A stretch of DNA of 34,178 nt, taken from NCBI GenBank assembly GCA_038750655.1, contig JBCDGZ010000085.1:1-34178 (forward strand), in the 5' to 3' direction. The translations under genes and the position numbers were made by a program. The notes under the pieces are model-generated. The model did not search any database and was not told the DNA's origin. It saw only the letters and a program-made list of their open reading frames with translations. Below are positions 7,365 to 15,596 of this stretch, piece after piece. The DNA is from JBCDGZ01 sp038750655 (lineage in GTDB: Bacteria > Bacteroidota > Bacteroidia > Chitinophagales > Saprospiraceae). Each line of letters begins with the position of its first letter. The stretch's first letter is position 1.

Positions 7365-10300
7365 TTATCGCATAATGACCAGCTTACCAAAATCATTTTT
7401 GAAGTACTGGCTGGTTCTGGTATCATGGCGCTCAAAATCTTGCCCGTCGGCGCCCTTAGCGACCATGCGATAGAGATAAACGCCATTGGCCAGTCGATCG
7501 CCAAATTCATCCGTTCCGTCCCAAACATAGTCGATCTTGTGGGTACCAATCTGCAAAGGTCCTGTCTCCGCCTGGGTAATTTCTCTAACGACTCGTCCCG
7601 ATACCGTCATAATCTGAATTCTAAATTGCTCCGGAGGCTCGTGGCCGGTTAGAGTATAGATAAACTGCGTTGAGGTAGAGAAGGGATTGGGATAATTTAA
7701 GACGTTAGAAATGGCCTTGCGATTGGAAATTTCGAAAGAGACTTTGTAATCAAAATCACCAGATTGGTTACCAGTGGCGTCTTCCGCCTGAATGATTAGC
7801 TGATAAGAACCGTCGACATCCAGGATGGGCCGATATTGCACACTAGCGCGGTTGTCCGTCTCTGTAGCCGGAAAGAATTCGAGATTAGGATCCTGAAAGG
7901 AAATTTTATTGACCCCTCCATCTGGAGTATGCAGGAAAATCCGAAATAGGGCCGTATCCACTAAACGTAAAAAGCGGTTTTCGTCTTTCAAAACGACTTG
8001 AATATCTGGTCTGGAAGAAACGATGTCGCCATTCATAATATGGAGGCCATCGAAGGTCACATCGAGGTTGGGGTTGCGGATGTCCTCAGCAATCTTGAAT
8101 TGAGAGGCTAAGAAATTATTGAAATGAGATTCTTCGGGTTGGTCTTCTTCCGGATTGACCTCAACCACAATATTTTGTAGGCCGGATAGATTAGTGGTAG
8201 ACAATTGATGTGAAAAGTGCAAAGTATCCGCCTTGGTCAATGGCGCCAATTTTTTGTAGGCGATCTGGGCATTATTGAGCTGATCGGTCACTGTGAACTT
8301 AACTAATAAGCTGTCCATATCATAATCGCTCAGATTTTCTACTACCGATTCCATCCTGAAAACGTCCCCTTGCTGAAGGGTATCATTGTAGAAAACGAAA
8401 TGTGAGGCAGGATCCAAGGCCGCTTCGGGTAAGCCCGTATAGTTGATTCGCCAGAAATCCAGATGGGTAGATGTACGGTTGGTCTCATCCTTGGCATTGT
8501 ATTGCAAACGCAAATAAGGGTACTCTTCGGCGCTGACGAAATTAAGGCTAGTATCCGTTTTAGTCAGACTATCAATCAGTACCGTTTCTGCAAAATTTTT
8601 GTCCAAGCCAAATAAAGTCAGGTGGGTGATATCCGAGATAGGGTCATCAACGTTGCTAAAAGCCCAAGACAGTGACTCCCATTCCAAAGCTGGGCCGACC
8701 ACTGTGGAGCGAATGTTACCATCTGTCCGAGAAATGGGGATAAAGACCTCTACTTTGATTTCTTCTTCGAAGGCAGAAGCCAGTTTCTCATCGAATACCT
8801 GAGCATCTTTTTGGTAGACAAAAGTGTAGGGCAGCGATCCTTGGGTACTCATGGTCCTAGCCAGGGTGGCCCCTTGAGCTTCCAGTACCTCGTAGAGATT
8901 AGTCCCATAGACTTGGGTATCTCCTGCCCATTGTTCGGGCTCAAAATTTTGATTGAAATCGTTCAACACCGTAAAAAGAAAGACATAGCTGTTAGCTGGA
9001 ATAGCATCATTGAGAAAATCTACGAGGGTTTTCCGTTCTTCCGCAGTATTGGTAGGAAAGGCAAAAACATTGGTGTACCTGTTCGGATTTACACTGCCGT
9101 AGGCACCATCTGTATTGGCCCAAGCACTACCATTGACTCCATCTCCGATCACCACTGCTACGCCTGCATCAATCTGATCCCAGGGCCTTACGGTTACAGC
9201 GGGCGTTTCGAAATTGTAGACATAAGAAGGCTCGTTGCCCGGTTCGTTAACCTTATTATTAATTGTAATGAAAAAACCGTTAGTATTGAACTCGAAGTTA
9301 CGAGAATCCTCATCCACTCGCATTCCATCCGAGGCACTTCTTTGGTATTGGTAATAGTGGGACTGGTTCCAGCCATCCTGGCCATCTTCGATATATATAA
9401 AGGAGCTGCTCTCCCAGATAAAGCCTAGCTCGGGCGAAAGGCTATCCCGGCTTACCCTCCAATAGTAAACCGTATTATCGCTTAGCCCTAATGTTGGCTT
9501 CCATTTCACTACTCCTCCCGGCTGAGTGACCTCTCCCCTCACCTTTATCGGACTATTGAAGGCTTGCGTAGTATCCAACTCGAAGATGTATTTTTGCTCA
9601 GCAGCCAGGGCGTTCCCCGTCGAGGCCTTCAATACCACATCGCGGTTGTTGACAATTCCAAATTCTCTTGGATAGGCCGCTCGTATGCTATTATCGACAA
9701 TAAACAATTCCTTACCCAGCTGCCCCTGCGCGCCCATCAATTCATTGTTCGCCTCCGCCTGCGGGTCCGGCAATTCCTCTATTTCATCCAACACATCAAG
9801 GTTGACATAAAAACGATTGAGCCCTACAGATTCCTTCCCAGAAGTGGGGATACGATAGCTGACATTTTTAGAAAAAGCGGGCACCGGGATACGATCTCGA
9901 ATGATGGTAATGCGGTTGTTATTGGGCAGCTCCTGAATGATTTCCAGCGACATTGAATCGCTGATAAAACGACCAATATTATTGATGGTGAAGAGCAGGT
10001 CGAAGCTGTCTTGCTGAATGGTGACCAAAGAGGGTTCGAAGGCGACCGATTGGGGGTCAACGATATAATCTGGCCCTGGAGCAGCGTTGAGCACCAGCGC
10101 GGGGTCACCGTTGATGGTAAACTGCTGCACCAGCTCGCGCATGGTCTGTCCTCCGGCATTTTCAAAACGTCGAATGGTAGCATTGAGGATATTTCCAATA
10201 CTCTCCCCATATTGAGTGCTTCCTTGCAGGCGATAATATTCCCGCATGAAGTTGAAAAGCGTTCCGGTAAACCCTTGACCTGTTGACGCCAAAAAGGCGA

Positions 10301-12362
10301 TGGCCCCTTTGTCTTCATAAAAAACAAATCGCTCACTAGTCCCTACCACCGGAGTGTGAATATTTCCAGAGTAGCAGCCCAGAGAGGTGATCATAGGGTA
10401 TTTACCAAAATTATTATAGTTATCCGGGTTGTCGATATTAAAGTCAAAAGTTCCAACACCAGAGTGCCCGAAGAAAGTAATCATGGAGACCCCCTCGTTG
10501 ATGAGATTAAAGATTTCATCGGAGGTGGAGATTTGTACAGGATCACTACTGGTTTTGTAGAAGGTGGTGACATCTCCTCCAAACTCATTGGTTTCAATCA
10601 CAGCTTCCATCTGGCCCAGATAACTGGCGATCGTCGACTGCTCTCCGGTCCCACCGCCGCTCAAGTGCAAGATGCGCTTTATCCACTCCTTGCCTTCTAT
10701 AGATTGGCCTGCCTCCAACATATTCTCTTCCAGTACCCTCACCTTATCGAGATAAATCGCAATATCCTGAGGCGAAGAAACGGCCAGGCGGCCTACCGGG
10801 ATGATGGGCGTATTGGAGGTGTTACGGGCCAGCAGGAGATTATCTGCCCCTGGAAGTCCGAAAGTAGGCACCGTGAAGGAGGAGTTGATGCTGGCATTCA
10901 ATTCTGAGGTTTTGCGATAAAAGGCATACTCCCGAGCCTTACCGATGATGAATACATACTTGGGATCTGACCATTGTTGCTTAATGAAATGGGTGAAGTT
11001 GCGAATGGACAGCGGATGTCGGTGAATACCGTAGCTGAATTGATCGTACAGTTGCTGAATCTCGGCAATGTAGGTAGTATAGTCTCCTCCCCTAACAGAC
11101 GATCGATAATCGGCATATTCTTGTACTCGATTCCTTCCCTGGCCATCATCTGTTAGTCGTTTATTGGTGATGATCAAAAAGTCGGCATCCTCTTGGGTGT
11201 AGTCGATAAATTCGATTGACTGTAGCTGGCTGATGGTTCTAAAGCCGGAGTTCGCATTAATCAATACCAACTCTCGATCACTAGAAGAAGGCGGAAGGGC
11301 AATTCTAACGGTGCTCCCTTCCAAGCGAACGGGCATCCGGGTTTGGTTGGTAACATCATACAAGATGGGGCTGCTGCCTCCGGCATCAAAGTTTTCAATT
11401 TCGAGGTATTTCGAGCTGCTGGAAGCTCTGATGCTGAAGAGGAAAGCATTCTGCGCATCGAAGTTGAAAAGGCGCGGATAGCGCAGTCGGATATTGGCCA
11501 CTGCCTGACGGTCCGATCCCCCTTTTAGGCCTTCGACTTTTACGTTGGCAGTGGTTCCCATCTCCGCGGTATTGATGGTGAAGTCGAACTGTTTGACAGC
11601 ATAGCCAAAGAATTCTTCTCCGGCATATTCTCTATCGTTTACTTTTACAACTTGGTGGTGCTCTCCTTCTTTGGTGGCAAAGCGGACGCTGACCTCGGTA
11701 TCGGGACCAGTGCTTAGGAGGTGCGGCGGCTCGACCGCGGAGAGGTGGATTCGCGAGCTGGGGAAGCCGGTGGAGAAGCCCTCCGCTAGTCCGTAGGTGG
11801 ATAAGGCATTGCCGGAGGAGCCGGTTTTTCTCTTCACATGGGTATCCGTGAAGTTGAGCAATAAGTCGTGCATAAAGTACTCCTCTTTTGCCGGCAGGTT
11901 GCTCAGGTTGTTAGAGATGGTAGCAATTCGAGGATGGTTGCCTGCTCCCCAAGTCAGAAAGTAGGCAGAAGAATCTGTATACAAGCTATACTCTGGATTC
12001 AACATCTCCTCTGCTGGATTAGCGAATAGCTCTCGATCCAGTTCCGAGCGATTCTTTTTGCCATAAAAGGCAATAAAGTCATTGTTTTGGAAGACGCCGT
12101 TGGAAGAGGTATAGATGGGCACCTGTTCCCCCATATAGTAAAGCTGGTAGTTATTGCCCGGAATAGCATCAGCCGGGATACCATTTTGTAGAAGCGTCTG
12201 GCGCGACAGGCGATAGATGCCATCTTCGGCCAGCATAATTTTATAATAAGATTGATTATGATTGATCCATTCGTTACCGAACTTTCCGTCGCCCATCTGA
12301 GCAAAGGAGCTTGTAACAGAGAGGAGGAGGAAAATCAATGACAGAAGAGTAATCTTTCTCAT
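7365..12362 (-). CDS. porU2: PorU2-like T9SS sortase, C25 (gingipain-type) cysteine peptidase
   Basis: A 1665-residue exported protein. A signal peptide (residues 1-21, ITLLSLIFLLLSVTSSFAQ) is followed by a long beta-rich N-terminal region, then a C25 peptidase domain starting near DFLIITNKRLT (about 390). The probable catalytic pair is H633 in FFGHSG and C663 in SLGCYSG. Several Ig-like/CARDB-like domains follow, and the last ~113 residues (from about 1553, NVLNYPNPFSTSTQFIYTL, with VWDGTDEFGDRLANGVYLYR) resemble the FlgD-like/T9SS C-terminal domain. Length and layout match the group called PorU2 in Saprospiria and relatives rather than the ~1100-1200 residue PorU. By family, it should act at the outer surface, cutting the sorting domain from T9SS cargo and joining cargo to a surface glycolipid. 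It lies 66 bp upstream of the wecE operon on the same strand. The PorU2 role itself is by analogy with PorU. Confidence 0.85.
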   Translation of the reverse strand: MRKITLLSLIFLLLSVTSSFAQMGDGKFGNEWINHNQSYYKIMLAEDGIYRLSRQTLLQNGIPADAIPGNNYQLYYMGEQVPIYTSSNGVFQNNDFIAFYGKKNRSELDRELFANPAEEMLNPEYSLYTDSSAYFLTWGAGNHPRIATISNNLSNLPAKEEYFMHDLLLNFTDTHVKRKTGSSGNALSTYGLAEGFSTGFPSSRIHLSAVEPPHLLSTGPDTEVSVRFATKEGEHHQVVKVNDREYAGEEFFGYAVKQFDFTINTAEMGTTANVKVEGLKGGSDRQAVANIRLRYPRLFNFDAQNAFLFSIRASSSSKYLEIENFDAGGSSPILYDVTNQTRMPVRLEGSTVRIALPPSSSDRELVLINANSGFRTISQLQSIEFIDYTQEDADFLIITNKRLTDDGQGRNRVQEYADYRSSVRGGDYTTYIAEIQQLYDQFSYGIHRHPLSIRNFTHFIKQQWSDPKYVFIIGKAREYAFYRKTSELNASINSSFTVPTFGLPGADNLLLARNTSNTPIIPVGRLAVSSPQDIAIYLDKVRVLEENMLEAGQSIEGKEWIKRILHLSGGGTGEQSTIASYLGQMEAVIETNEFGGDVTTFYKTSSDPVQISTSDEIFNLINEGVSMITFFGHSGVGTFDFNIDNPDNYNNFGKYPMITSLGCYSGNIHTPVVGTSERFVFYEDKGAIAFLASTGQGFTGTLFNFMREYYRLQGSTQYGESIGNILNATIRRFENAGGQTMRELVQQFTINGDPALVLNAAPGPDYIVDPQSVAFEPSLVTIQQDSFDLLFTINNIGRFISDSMSLEIIQELPNNNRITIIRDRIPVPAFSKNVSYRIPTSGKESVGLNRFYVNLDVLDEIEELPDPQAEANNELMGAQGQLGKELFIVDNSIRAAYPREFGIVNNRDVVLKASTGNALAAEQKYIFELDTTQAFNSPIKVRGEVTQPGGVVKWKPTLGLSDNTVYYWRVSRDSLSPELGFIWESSSFIYIEDGQDGWNQSHYYQYQRSASDGMRVDEDSRNFEFNTNGFFITINNKVNEPGNEPSYVYNFETPAVTVRPWDQIDAGVAVVIGDGVNGSAWANTDGAYGSVNPNRYTNVFAFPTNTAEERKTLVDFLNDAIPANSYVFLFTVLNDFNQNFEPEQWAGDTQVYGTNLYEVLEAQGATLARTMSTQGSLPYTFVYQKDAQVFDEKLASAFEEEIKVEVFIPISRTDGNIRSTVVGPALEWESLSWAFSNVDDPISDITHLTLFGLDKNFAETVLIDSLTKTDTSLNFVSAEEYPYLRLQYNAKDETNRTSTHLDFWRINYTGLPEAALDPASHFVFYNDTLQQGDVFRMESVVENLSDYDMDSLLVKFTVTDQLNNAQIAYKKLAPLTKADTLHFSHQLSTTNLSGLQNIVVEVNPEEDQPEESHFNNFLASQFKIAEDIRNPNLDVTFDGLHIMNGDIVSSRPDIQVVLKDENRFLRLVDTALFRIFLHTPDGGVNKISFQDPNLEFFPATETDNRASVQYRPILDVDGSYQLIIQAEDATGNQSGDFDYKVSFEISNRKAISNVLNYPNPFSTSTQFIYTLTGHEPPEQFRIQIMTVSGRVVREITQAETGPLQIGTHKIDYVWDGTDEFGDRLANGVYLYRMVAKGADGQDFERHDTRTSQYFKNDFGKLVIMR

Positions 12363-12396
12363 GAGAAAGTATGGTTGAGATTATTTTGATTTCATA

Positions 12397-12427
12397 CAAA
12401 GTTATCCTATCCTCTCAATTTATGAAA
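12397..12427 (-). promoter_or_regulatory. Promoter of the sortase gene (TTTC-N19-TAACTTTG)
   Basis: On the minus strand, TAACTTTG (12404-12397) is an exact TAnnTTTG -7 element. TTTC at 12427-12424, one base off the -33 TTTG, precedes it with a 19-base spacer. Transcription would start near 12390, leaving a leader of about 28 bases before the ATG at 12362. The rest of the 167 bp gap to rep shows no further recognisable signal. Confidence 0.55.
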
Positions 12428-12529
12428 GGAAAATAACATATCTTAATAATCAAAAATTAAACCGAAAAACTGTCCTCAATTAGATAATTAGGGGCCTTGG
12501 AGTGTCATTTTGGGCATTGGTCTTATGGC

Positions 12530-13867
12530 CTACATTTCCACAGTTTCTGCCCATTCCTTACAATCATGGTAAACTTTGTCTTCTATCGATTTGCGGTATT
12601 TTTCCGGATCAAAAGGAGTATCCAATGATTCGAAGGTTTTTTCATATTCTGATCTTACCCTTTGCAGTATGGTTTGGTACCGATCGGGATACGTTTTTTT
12701 GAAAGTATCGATGTTGAATTGTTTAGGTTGGAAGAGGAAATTTAAATCCTGTTTTCCCCTACCCTTGGGGCTTCGCTTTCGATTATGGTCAATAGTGGTC
12801 TGATCTCGCTCTGCTTTCTTGCGTTGGATGACAGACTCGACGATGCGAGCGTGCAGGCCATCCTCTGTCAGGCGACCGTTTTTCCACCAACTCACAAAAG
12901 CTCCCGCCTTTTTATCTTCATCTACATTGGTTTTGTCGGAGAAAAATTTCCAGAGATAGCGGAAGTAAAGATCCTCATAGCCTGAAAGTGGAGCATAGCT
13001 GACTTTAGGATGCGTGAGAATCTGTTCGAGGATAAACTTTTTGTTGATTCCTTTACTAGATAGAAAAACGTAGGAACGCTGCAAAGATACTGACAAATCA
13101 GCCTGGCCATTGTTGAAAACTTCTGACTTCTCCCCTCTCTTAGCAGATCGCTCTCCTTTACCATCTATTCTGTTGAGACTTTGGCGAGTATCGGTGGAAT
13201 GTTGGGGCTCATTCTCGTAGATATAAAATTTCAGGCTTAGGATGCGCTTTTTCTGCTTCTTTCCCGGTACAAACTCAAAGCGAATATCTGTATACTTCTC
13301 TATCTCTCGCTGCGAGGGGATCAATACCCAGCGTTTGAACTCATAGAATTTAGGGTATCGATGCTCAATTCCTAGGTAAAACTTGATTTTCTCAATCCCC
13401 AGTTCACATTCTCCCTTGAACTGATAGCGTTTCAAGACCTCATACAGACGGACAGCATTAGAATTGAGGTATACAATGTTACTGATATTGTACTTAGTAA
13501 AATGTTCTTTAAGTTGTACGAGATATTCGCGTAGCTTTTCTGAGAGGCTGAAAGTAAAAATGTCCGTTTCCGTGTCATGCTCCATATGCTGAAGCCAAAC
13601 ACTCTTTCCAATTACGGTCCCCCGCTCATAGATAATGGGTTCGCTATTAAGCTTATCCATTAGCGTAAATACCTCTGCCTTATTAGCAATTCGACGTTTT
13701 CCGTCAAAATTGATGATCTTTTCGATTTCGGAATAATGCATCTTATATTCCCGAAACCTTTTATCCATCTGAGAGATCTGCGAAATCAGATACAAGACAA
13801 AGAACTGCTCCCGGCTATTGAGCTTATAGCTGGTTTCTATGAGTTTATTGTGCTTTATAATCGCCAT
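12530..13867 (-). CDS. Rep_3-family (RepB/RepE-like) plasmid-type replication initiator
   Basis: A 445-residue initiator protein. The N-terminal ~225 residues match the Rep_3 double winged-helix layout: IIKHNKLIETSYKLNSREQ and FVLYLISQISQMD at the start (the 'N-L-T-ReQ' helix), TFSLSEKLREYLVQLKEHFT near 105-125, and SNAVRLYEVLKRYQ with KFYLGIEHRYPKFYEFKRWV (about 135-180), then IEKYTDIRFEFVPG. Such proteins bind iterons as monomers to open the origin and as dimers to repress their own gene. The remaining ~220 residues are basic and not part of Rep_3: a part with SYAPLSGYEDLYFRYLWKF and a helical C-terminus. Typical Rep_3 plasmid initiators are nearer 250-350 residues, so this one is long. The gene reads away from the iterons, and an inverted repeat covers its promoter region. 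Confidence 0.88.
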   Translation of the reverse strand: MAIIKHNKLIETSYKLNSREQFFVLYLISQISQMDKRFREYKMHYSEIEKIINFDGKRRIANKAEVFTLMDKLNSEPIIYERGTVIGKSVWLQHMEHDTETDIFTFSLSEKLREYLVQLKEHFTKYNISNIVYLNSNAVRLYEVLKRYQFKGECELGIEKIKFYLGIEHRYPKFYEFKRWVLIPSQREIEKYTDIRFEFVPGKKQKKRILSLKFYIYENEPQHSTDTRQSLNRIDGKGERSAKRGEKSEVFNNGQADLSVSLQRSYVFLSSKGINKKFILEQILTHPKVSYAPLSGYEDLYFRYLWKFFSDKTNVDEDKKAGAFVSWWKNGRLTEDGLHARIVESVIQRKKAERDQTTIDHNRKRSPKGRGKQDLNFLFQPKQFNIDTFKKTYPDRYQTILQRVRSEYEKTFESLDTPFDPEKYRKSIEDKVYHDCKEWAETVEM

Positions 13868-13905
13868 AAGAAGGAAAGATTCGTGTTTCAGTGCTTTTGA
13901 CCTTA

Positions 13906-13913
13906 CAAAGCTA
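13906..13913 (-). promoter_or_regulatory. Candidate -7 element (TAGCTTTG) of rep
   Basis: On the minus strand TAGCTTTG fits TAnnTTTG and lies 38 bases before the rep ATG at 13867. A weak -33 candidate (TTAG, 13937-13934) sits about 20 bases upstream and falls inside the inverted repeat at 13917-13954. Confidence 0.5.
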
Positions 13914-13916
13914 TGC

Positions 13917-13954
13917 TAAAAGCGTAGTAGATGCTAATATTGATTACGCTTTTT
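13917..13954. promoter_or_regulatory. Inverted half-iterons: probable Rep dimer operator
   Basis: The left arm TAAAAGCGTAGT (13917-13928) and the right arm ATTACGCTTTTT (13943-13954) pair at 10 of 12 positions around a 14-base spacer. The shared core TACGCTTTT is the conserved right half of the iterons. In iteron plasmids with Rep_3 initiators, such inverted half-sites over the rep promoter bind Rep dimers and repress rep. Here the repeat covers the region just upstream of the -7 element of rep, exactly where that function predicts. Confidence 0.65.
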
Positions 13955-13979
13955 ACTAACAATTGCCCCGAACAGAACT

Positions 13980-14409
13980 GATGTAATGCTACGCTTTTTG
14001 AGCGTAAAAGCGGAGAACTTATGCGGTAGAATAAGGTCAGCTTGATGTAGCTCTACGGTTTAAGATGTAATGCTACGCTTTTGTGATGTAGTTCTACGCT
14101 TTAATTGGTATAAAGTAGGAAGTAACCGCGATAATGATTGATGTATTTCTACGGTTTTATGATGTAATCCTACGCAAATGGATGTGACGCTACGCTTTTT
14201 GATGTATTTCTACGTTTTTGTGATGTAACTCTACGGTATCACGATGTAATTCTACGTTTTTAGAGTGACCACCGCACAAAAAGATGCAGCTCTACGCCTT
14301 AGTGATGCGGCCCTACGGTTTTGTGATGCGCTTCTACGCCATCTTGGGATGTAATACTACGGTTTTGTGATGTGGGTCTACGGTTTTATGATGTAATGCT
14401 ACGCTTTTT
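13980..14409 (+). repeat. Iteron array: 16 direct repeats, consensus GATGTAATGCTACGCTTTT
   Basis: Sixteen same-direction copies of GATG[TC]-N5-CTACG-[CG]-TTTT begin at 13980, 14044, 14064, 14085, 14140, 14161, 14181, 14201, 14222, 14243, 14283, 14304, 14325, 14348, 14369 and 14390. Most starts are 20-21 bp apart, two helical turns. The larger steps of 40 and 64 are close to multiples of this, as if copies had decayed (for example AGCGTAAAAGCG at 14001-14012). GATG and CTACG are constant in all copies, the five bases between vary, and the T-run is kept in most. The first and last copies are identical over 20 bases. The arrangement is that of Rep-binding iterons. Confidence 0.9.
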
Positions 14410-14483
14410 AATTTATAACTCATTGATTTATAATGATTTGCTGCAACCCTAAAAGATAAAAGATAGAAATATTATTAAGCCTA

Positions 14484-14522
14484 AATAATAAAAACACCTA
14501 AAGGGGAAGTGTTTTTATTATT
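14484..14522. terminator. AT-rich 14-bp hairpin in the origin region
   Basis: AATAATAAAAACAC (14484-14497) is perfectly complementary to GTGTTTTTATTATT (14509-14522) around an 11-base loop. The T-rich right arm on one strand and the T-rich arm on the other make it a possible bidirectional terminator insulating the origin. It could equally be a structural part of the origin that melts or extrudes. Confidence 0.4.
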
Positions 14523-14733
14523 CTCTTCTATTTGCACTTTTTACTTCAACTATTTCCGAGAAAAATGCTAAAAGAAAAAGTTGCGAGAAAAAGAAAAAGC
14601 AGGTATAAAACAAAAATTTGATTTGATGCTGTTTAGCTGCCTTCTAAGCCACTTTTACAACATTTTGGTACAACTCATCGATTCTAAACACAAATTGCTT
14701 AAAAACGCTTAAAACAACTTTTTGTTTTAGGAG

Positions 14734-14918
14734 TACTGATCTACTGCAATACGTATTTACTGTAATACTGAAATCATTAACTCCGTATTTCCGTTTTTCA
14801 TCAATTCAGTATATCCGTACTTGAGTATTTACTGTAAAACGTATATATTTGCTGTGCAGTATCTACTGCAATCCTTATTTAATGACTTACTGATTTACTG
14901 CAATACGGTAATCAGTAA
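14734..14918. repeat. Partition-site repeats upstream of parA (core TTTACTGYAATACG)
   Basis: A second repeat family, unlike the iterons. Two near-identical 20-mers, TACTGATYTACTGCAATACG, lie at 14734-14753 and 14888-14907 (19/20 identical). Other forward copies are TTTACTGTAATAC (14756-14768), TTTACTGTAAAACG (14828-14841) and CTACTGCAATCC (14863-14874). TTACTGAT (14887-14894) and ATCAGTAA (14911-14918) form a perfect inverted repeat ending 21 bases before the parA ATG. Reversed fragments such as GTATTTCCG (14785-14793) are also present. Position and pattern fit a centromere (parC) bound by a ribbon-helix-helix protein that also represses the par operon. Confidence 0.7.
14820..14851 (+). promoter_or_regulatory. 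Candidate parA promoter (CTTG-N20-TATATTTG)
   Basis: TATATTTG at 14844-14851 is an exact -7 match, and CTTG at 14820-14823 is one base off the -33 TTTG with a 20-base spacer. Transcription would begin about 80 bases before parA. Partition-type repeats lie within, and just downstream of, the promoter, consistent with repression by the partition protein. Confidence 0.5.
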
Positions 14919-14939
14919 AACCATAAACTATCAAACACT

Positions 14940-15578
14940 ATGATCATTTCAGTGACCAGCCTCAAGGGGGGAGTCGGAAAATCTACTATTTCTCAGAACC
15001 TAGCAGTGTGTTTTGCCCACATGGGCTACAAAGTGGCTATCGTTGATACGGATACCAATGCCAGTTCTGTGCATTGGTCGGGGATTAGAGAGGAGAAACT
15101 ACCACAAATCACAGTGATGGGGTTGACCGATAATAATGCACTGCGGAAAAACATCAAGCAATTGCAGCAAGATTATGATCTCATCATCATTGACGGTACG
15201 CCTACCATCTCCAAGCTCGTTAGCACCATCATCGTACTGGGCGATATTGTATTGATTCCTATTCGGCCCAGCGGCTTCGACATTTGGGCGACGGAGAAGT
15301 TTGTTGAAAAGTACGAGCAGGCTCAAGCCCTCAAAGAAGATGTAAAAGCTTATTTTGTCCTCAATGAGTACAATGATAAGATCAACCTCAACAAGGAAAT
15401 TCGTGAAGCACTTGGTGAATTAGAGATCAATACGCTGCAATCTACCCTAAAGCATCGGATTGCTTACGAGGAAGTTTGTGTCATGGGAAAGGGGGTTTAT
15501 GAGTACCGCGATCCGAAGGCCAAGCAGGAAGTGGCCAATTTGACCAATGAGGTGCTGGAATTACTCAAAAGTTTATAA
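14940..15578 (+). CDS. parA: ParA-type partition ATPase (type Ib, no N-terminal HTH)
   Basis: A 212-residue deviant-Walker ATPase that positions and segregates a replicon by cycling on the nucleoid with its DNA-bound partner. The Walker A KGGVGKST is at residues 9-16 with the signature first lysine. The A' motif is VDTDTNASS (usual form DxDPQxS, so proline-glutamine is replaced), and Walker B is DLIIIDGTP near 80. The length and the absence of a DNA-binding N-terminal domain place it in the small, type Ib group, whose partners are ribbon-helix-helix proteins. The next gene, 18 bp downstream, encodes just such a protein. The ATG at 14940 follows directly on the inverted repeats and has no Shine-Dalgarno sequence. 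Confidence 0.92.
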   Translation: MIISVTSLKGGVGKSTISQNLAVCFAHMGYKVAIVDTDTNASSVHWSGIREEKLPQITVMGLTDNNALRKNIKQLQQDYDLIIIDGTPTISKLVSTIIVLGDIVLIPIRPSGFDIWATEKFVEKYEQAQALKEDVKAYFVLNEYNDKINLNKEIREALGELEINTLQSTLKHRIAYEEVCVMGKGVYEYRDPKAKQEVANLTNEVLELLKSL

Positions 15579-15596
15579 CGCTTTTATTTATCAGAT

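Larger units (their letters stand above)
13917..14735. other. Putative iteron-type replication origin, non-coding
   Basis: This is most of the 1072 bp gene-free gap between rep (-) and parA (+). From left to right it holds the rep operator, the iteron array, then an AT-rich stretch (about 14405-14735) with a 14-bp perfect hairpin (14484-14522) and a shorter one (TAAAACAA at 14710-14717 with TTGTTTTA at 14722-14729). The AT-rich stretch next to the iterons is where duplex opening would be expected. No consensus DnaA box TTATCCACA was seen in the gap. No open reading frame with coding character was found on either strand. Confidence 0.75.

Noticed and set aside
8811..9428. 205-codon plus-strand frame opposite the sortase gene
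   Set aside because: It lies wholly inside the well-supported C25 peptidase gene on the other strand and shows no recognisable domain; the same holds for frames at 9564-9956 and 10356-10907.
13980..14409. Regular repeats suggest a CRISPR array
   Set aside because: Copies are about 19 bp with only 1-4 bp between them, the variable part is inside the repeat, and no cas gene is present; the pattern is that of iterons.
13868..14939. DnaA boxes next to the iterons
   Set aside because: No TTATCCACA or one-mismatch copy was found by eye on either strand; near matches such as TTATCTACA at 30137 are far away and single.
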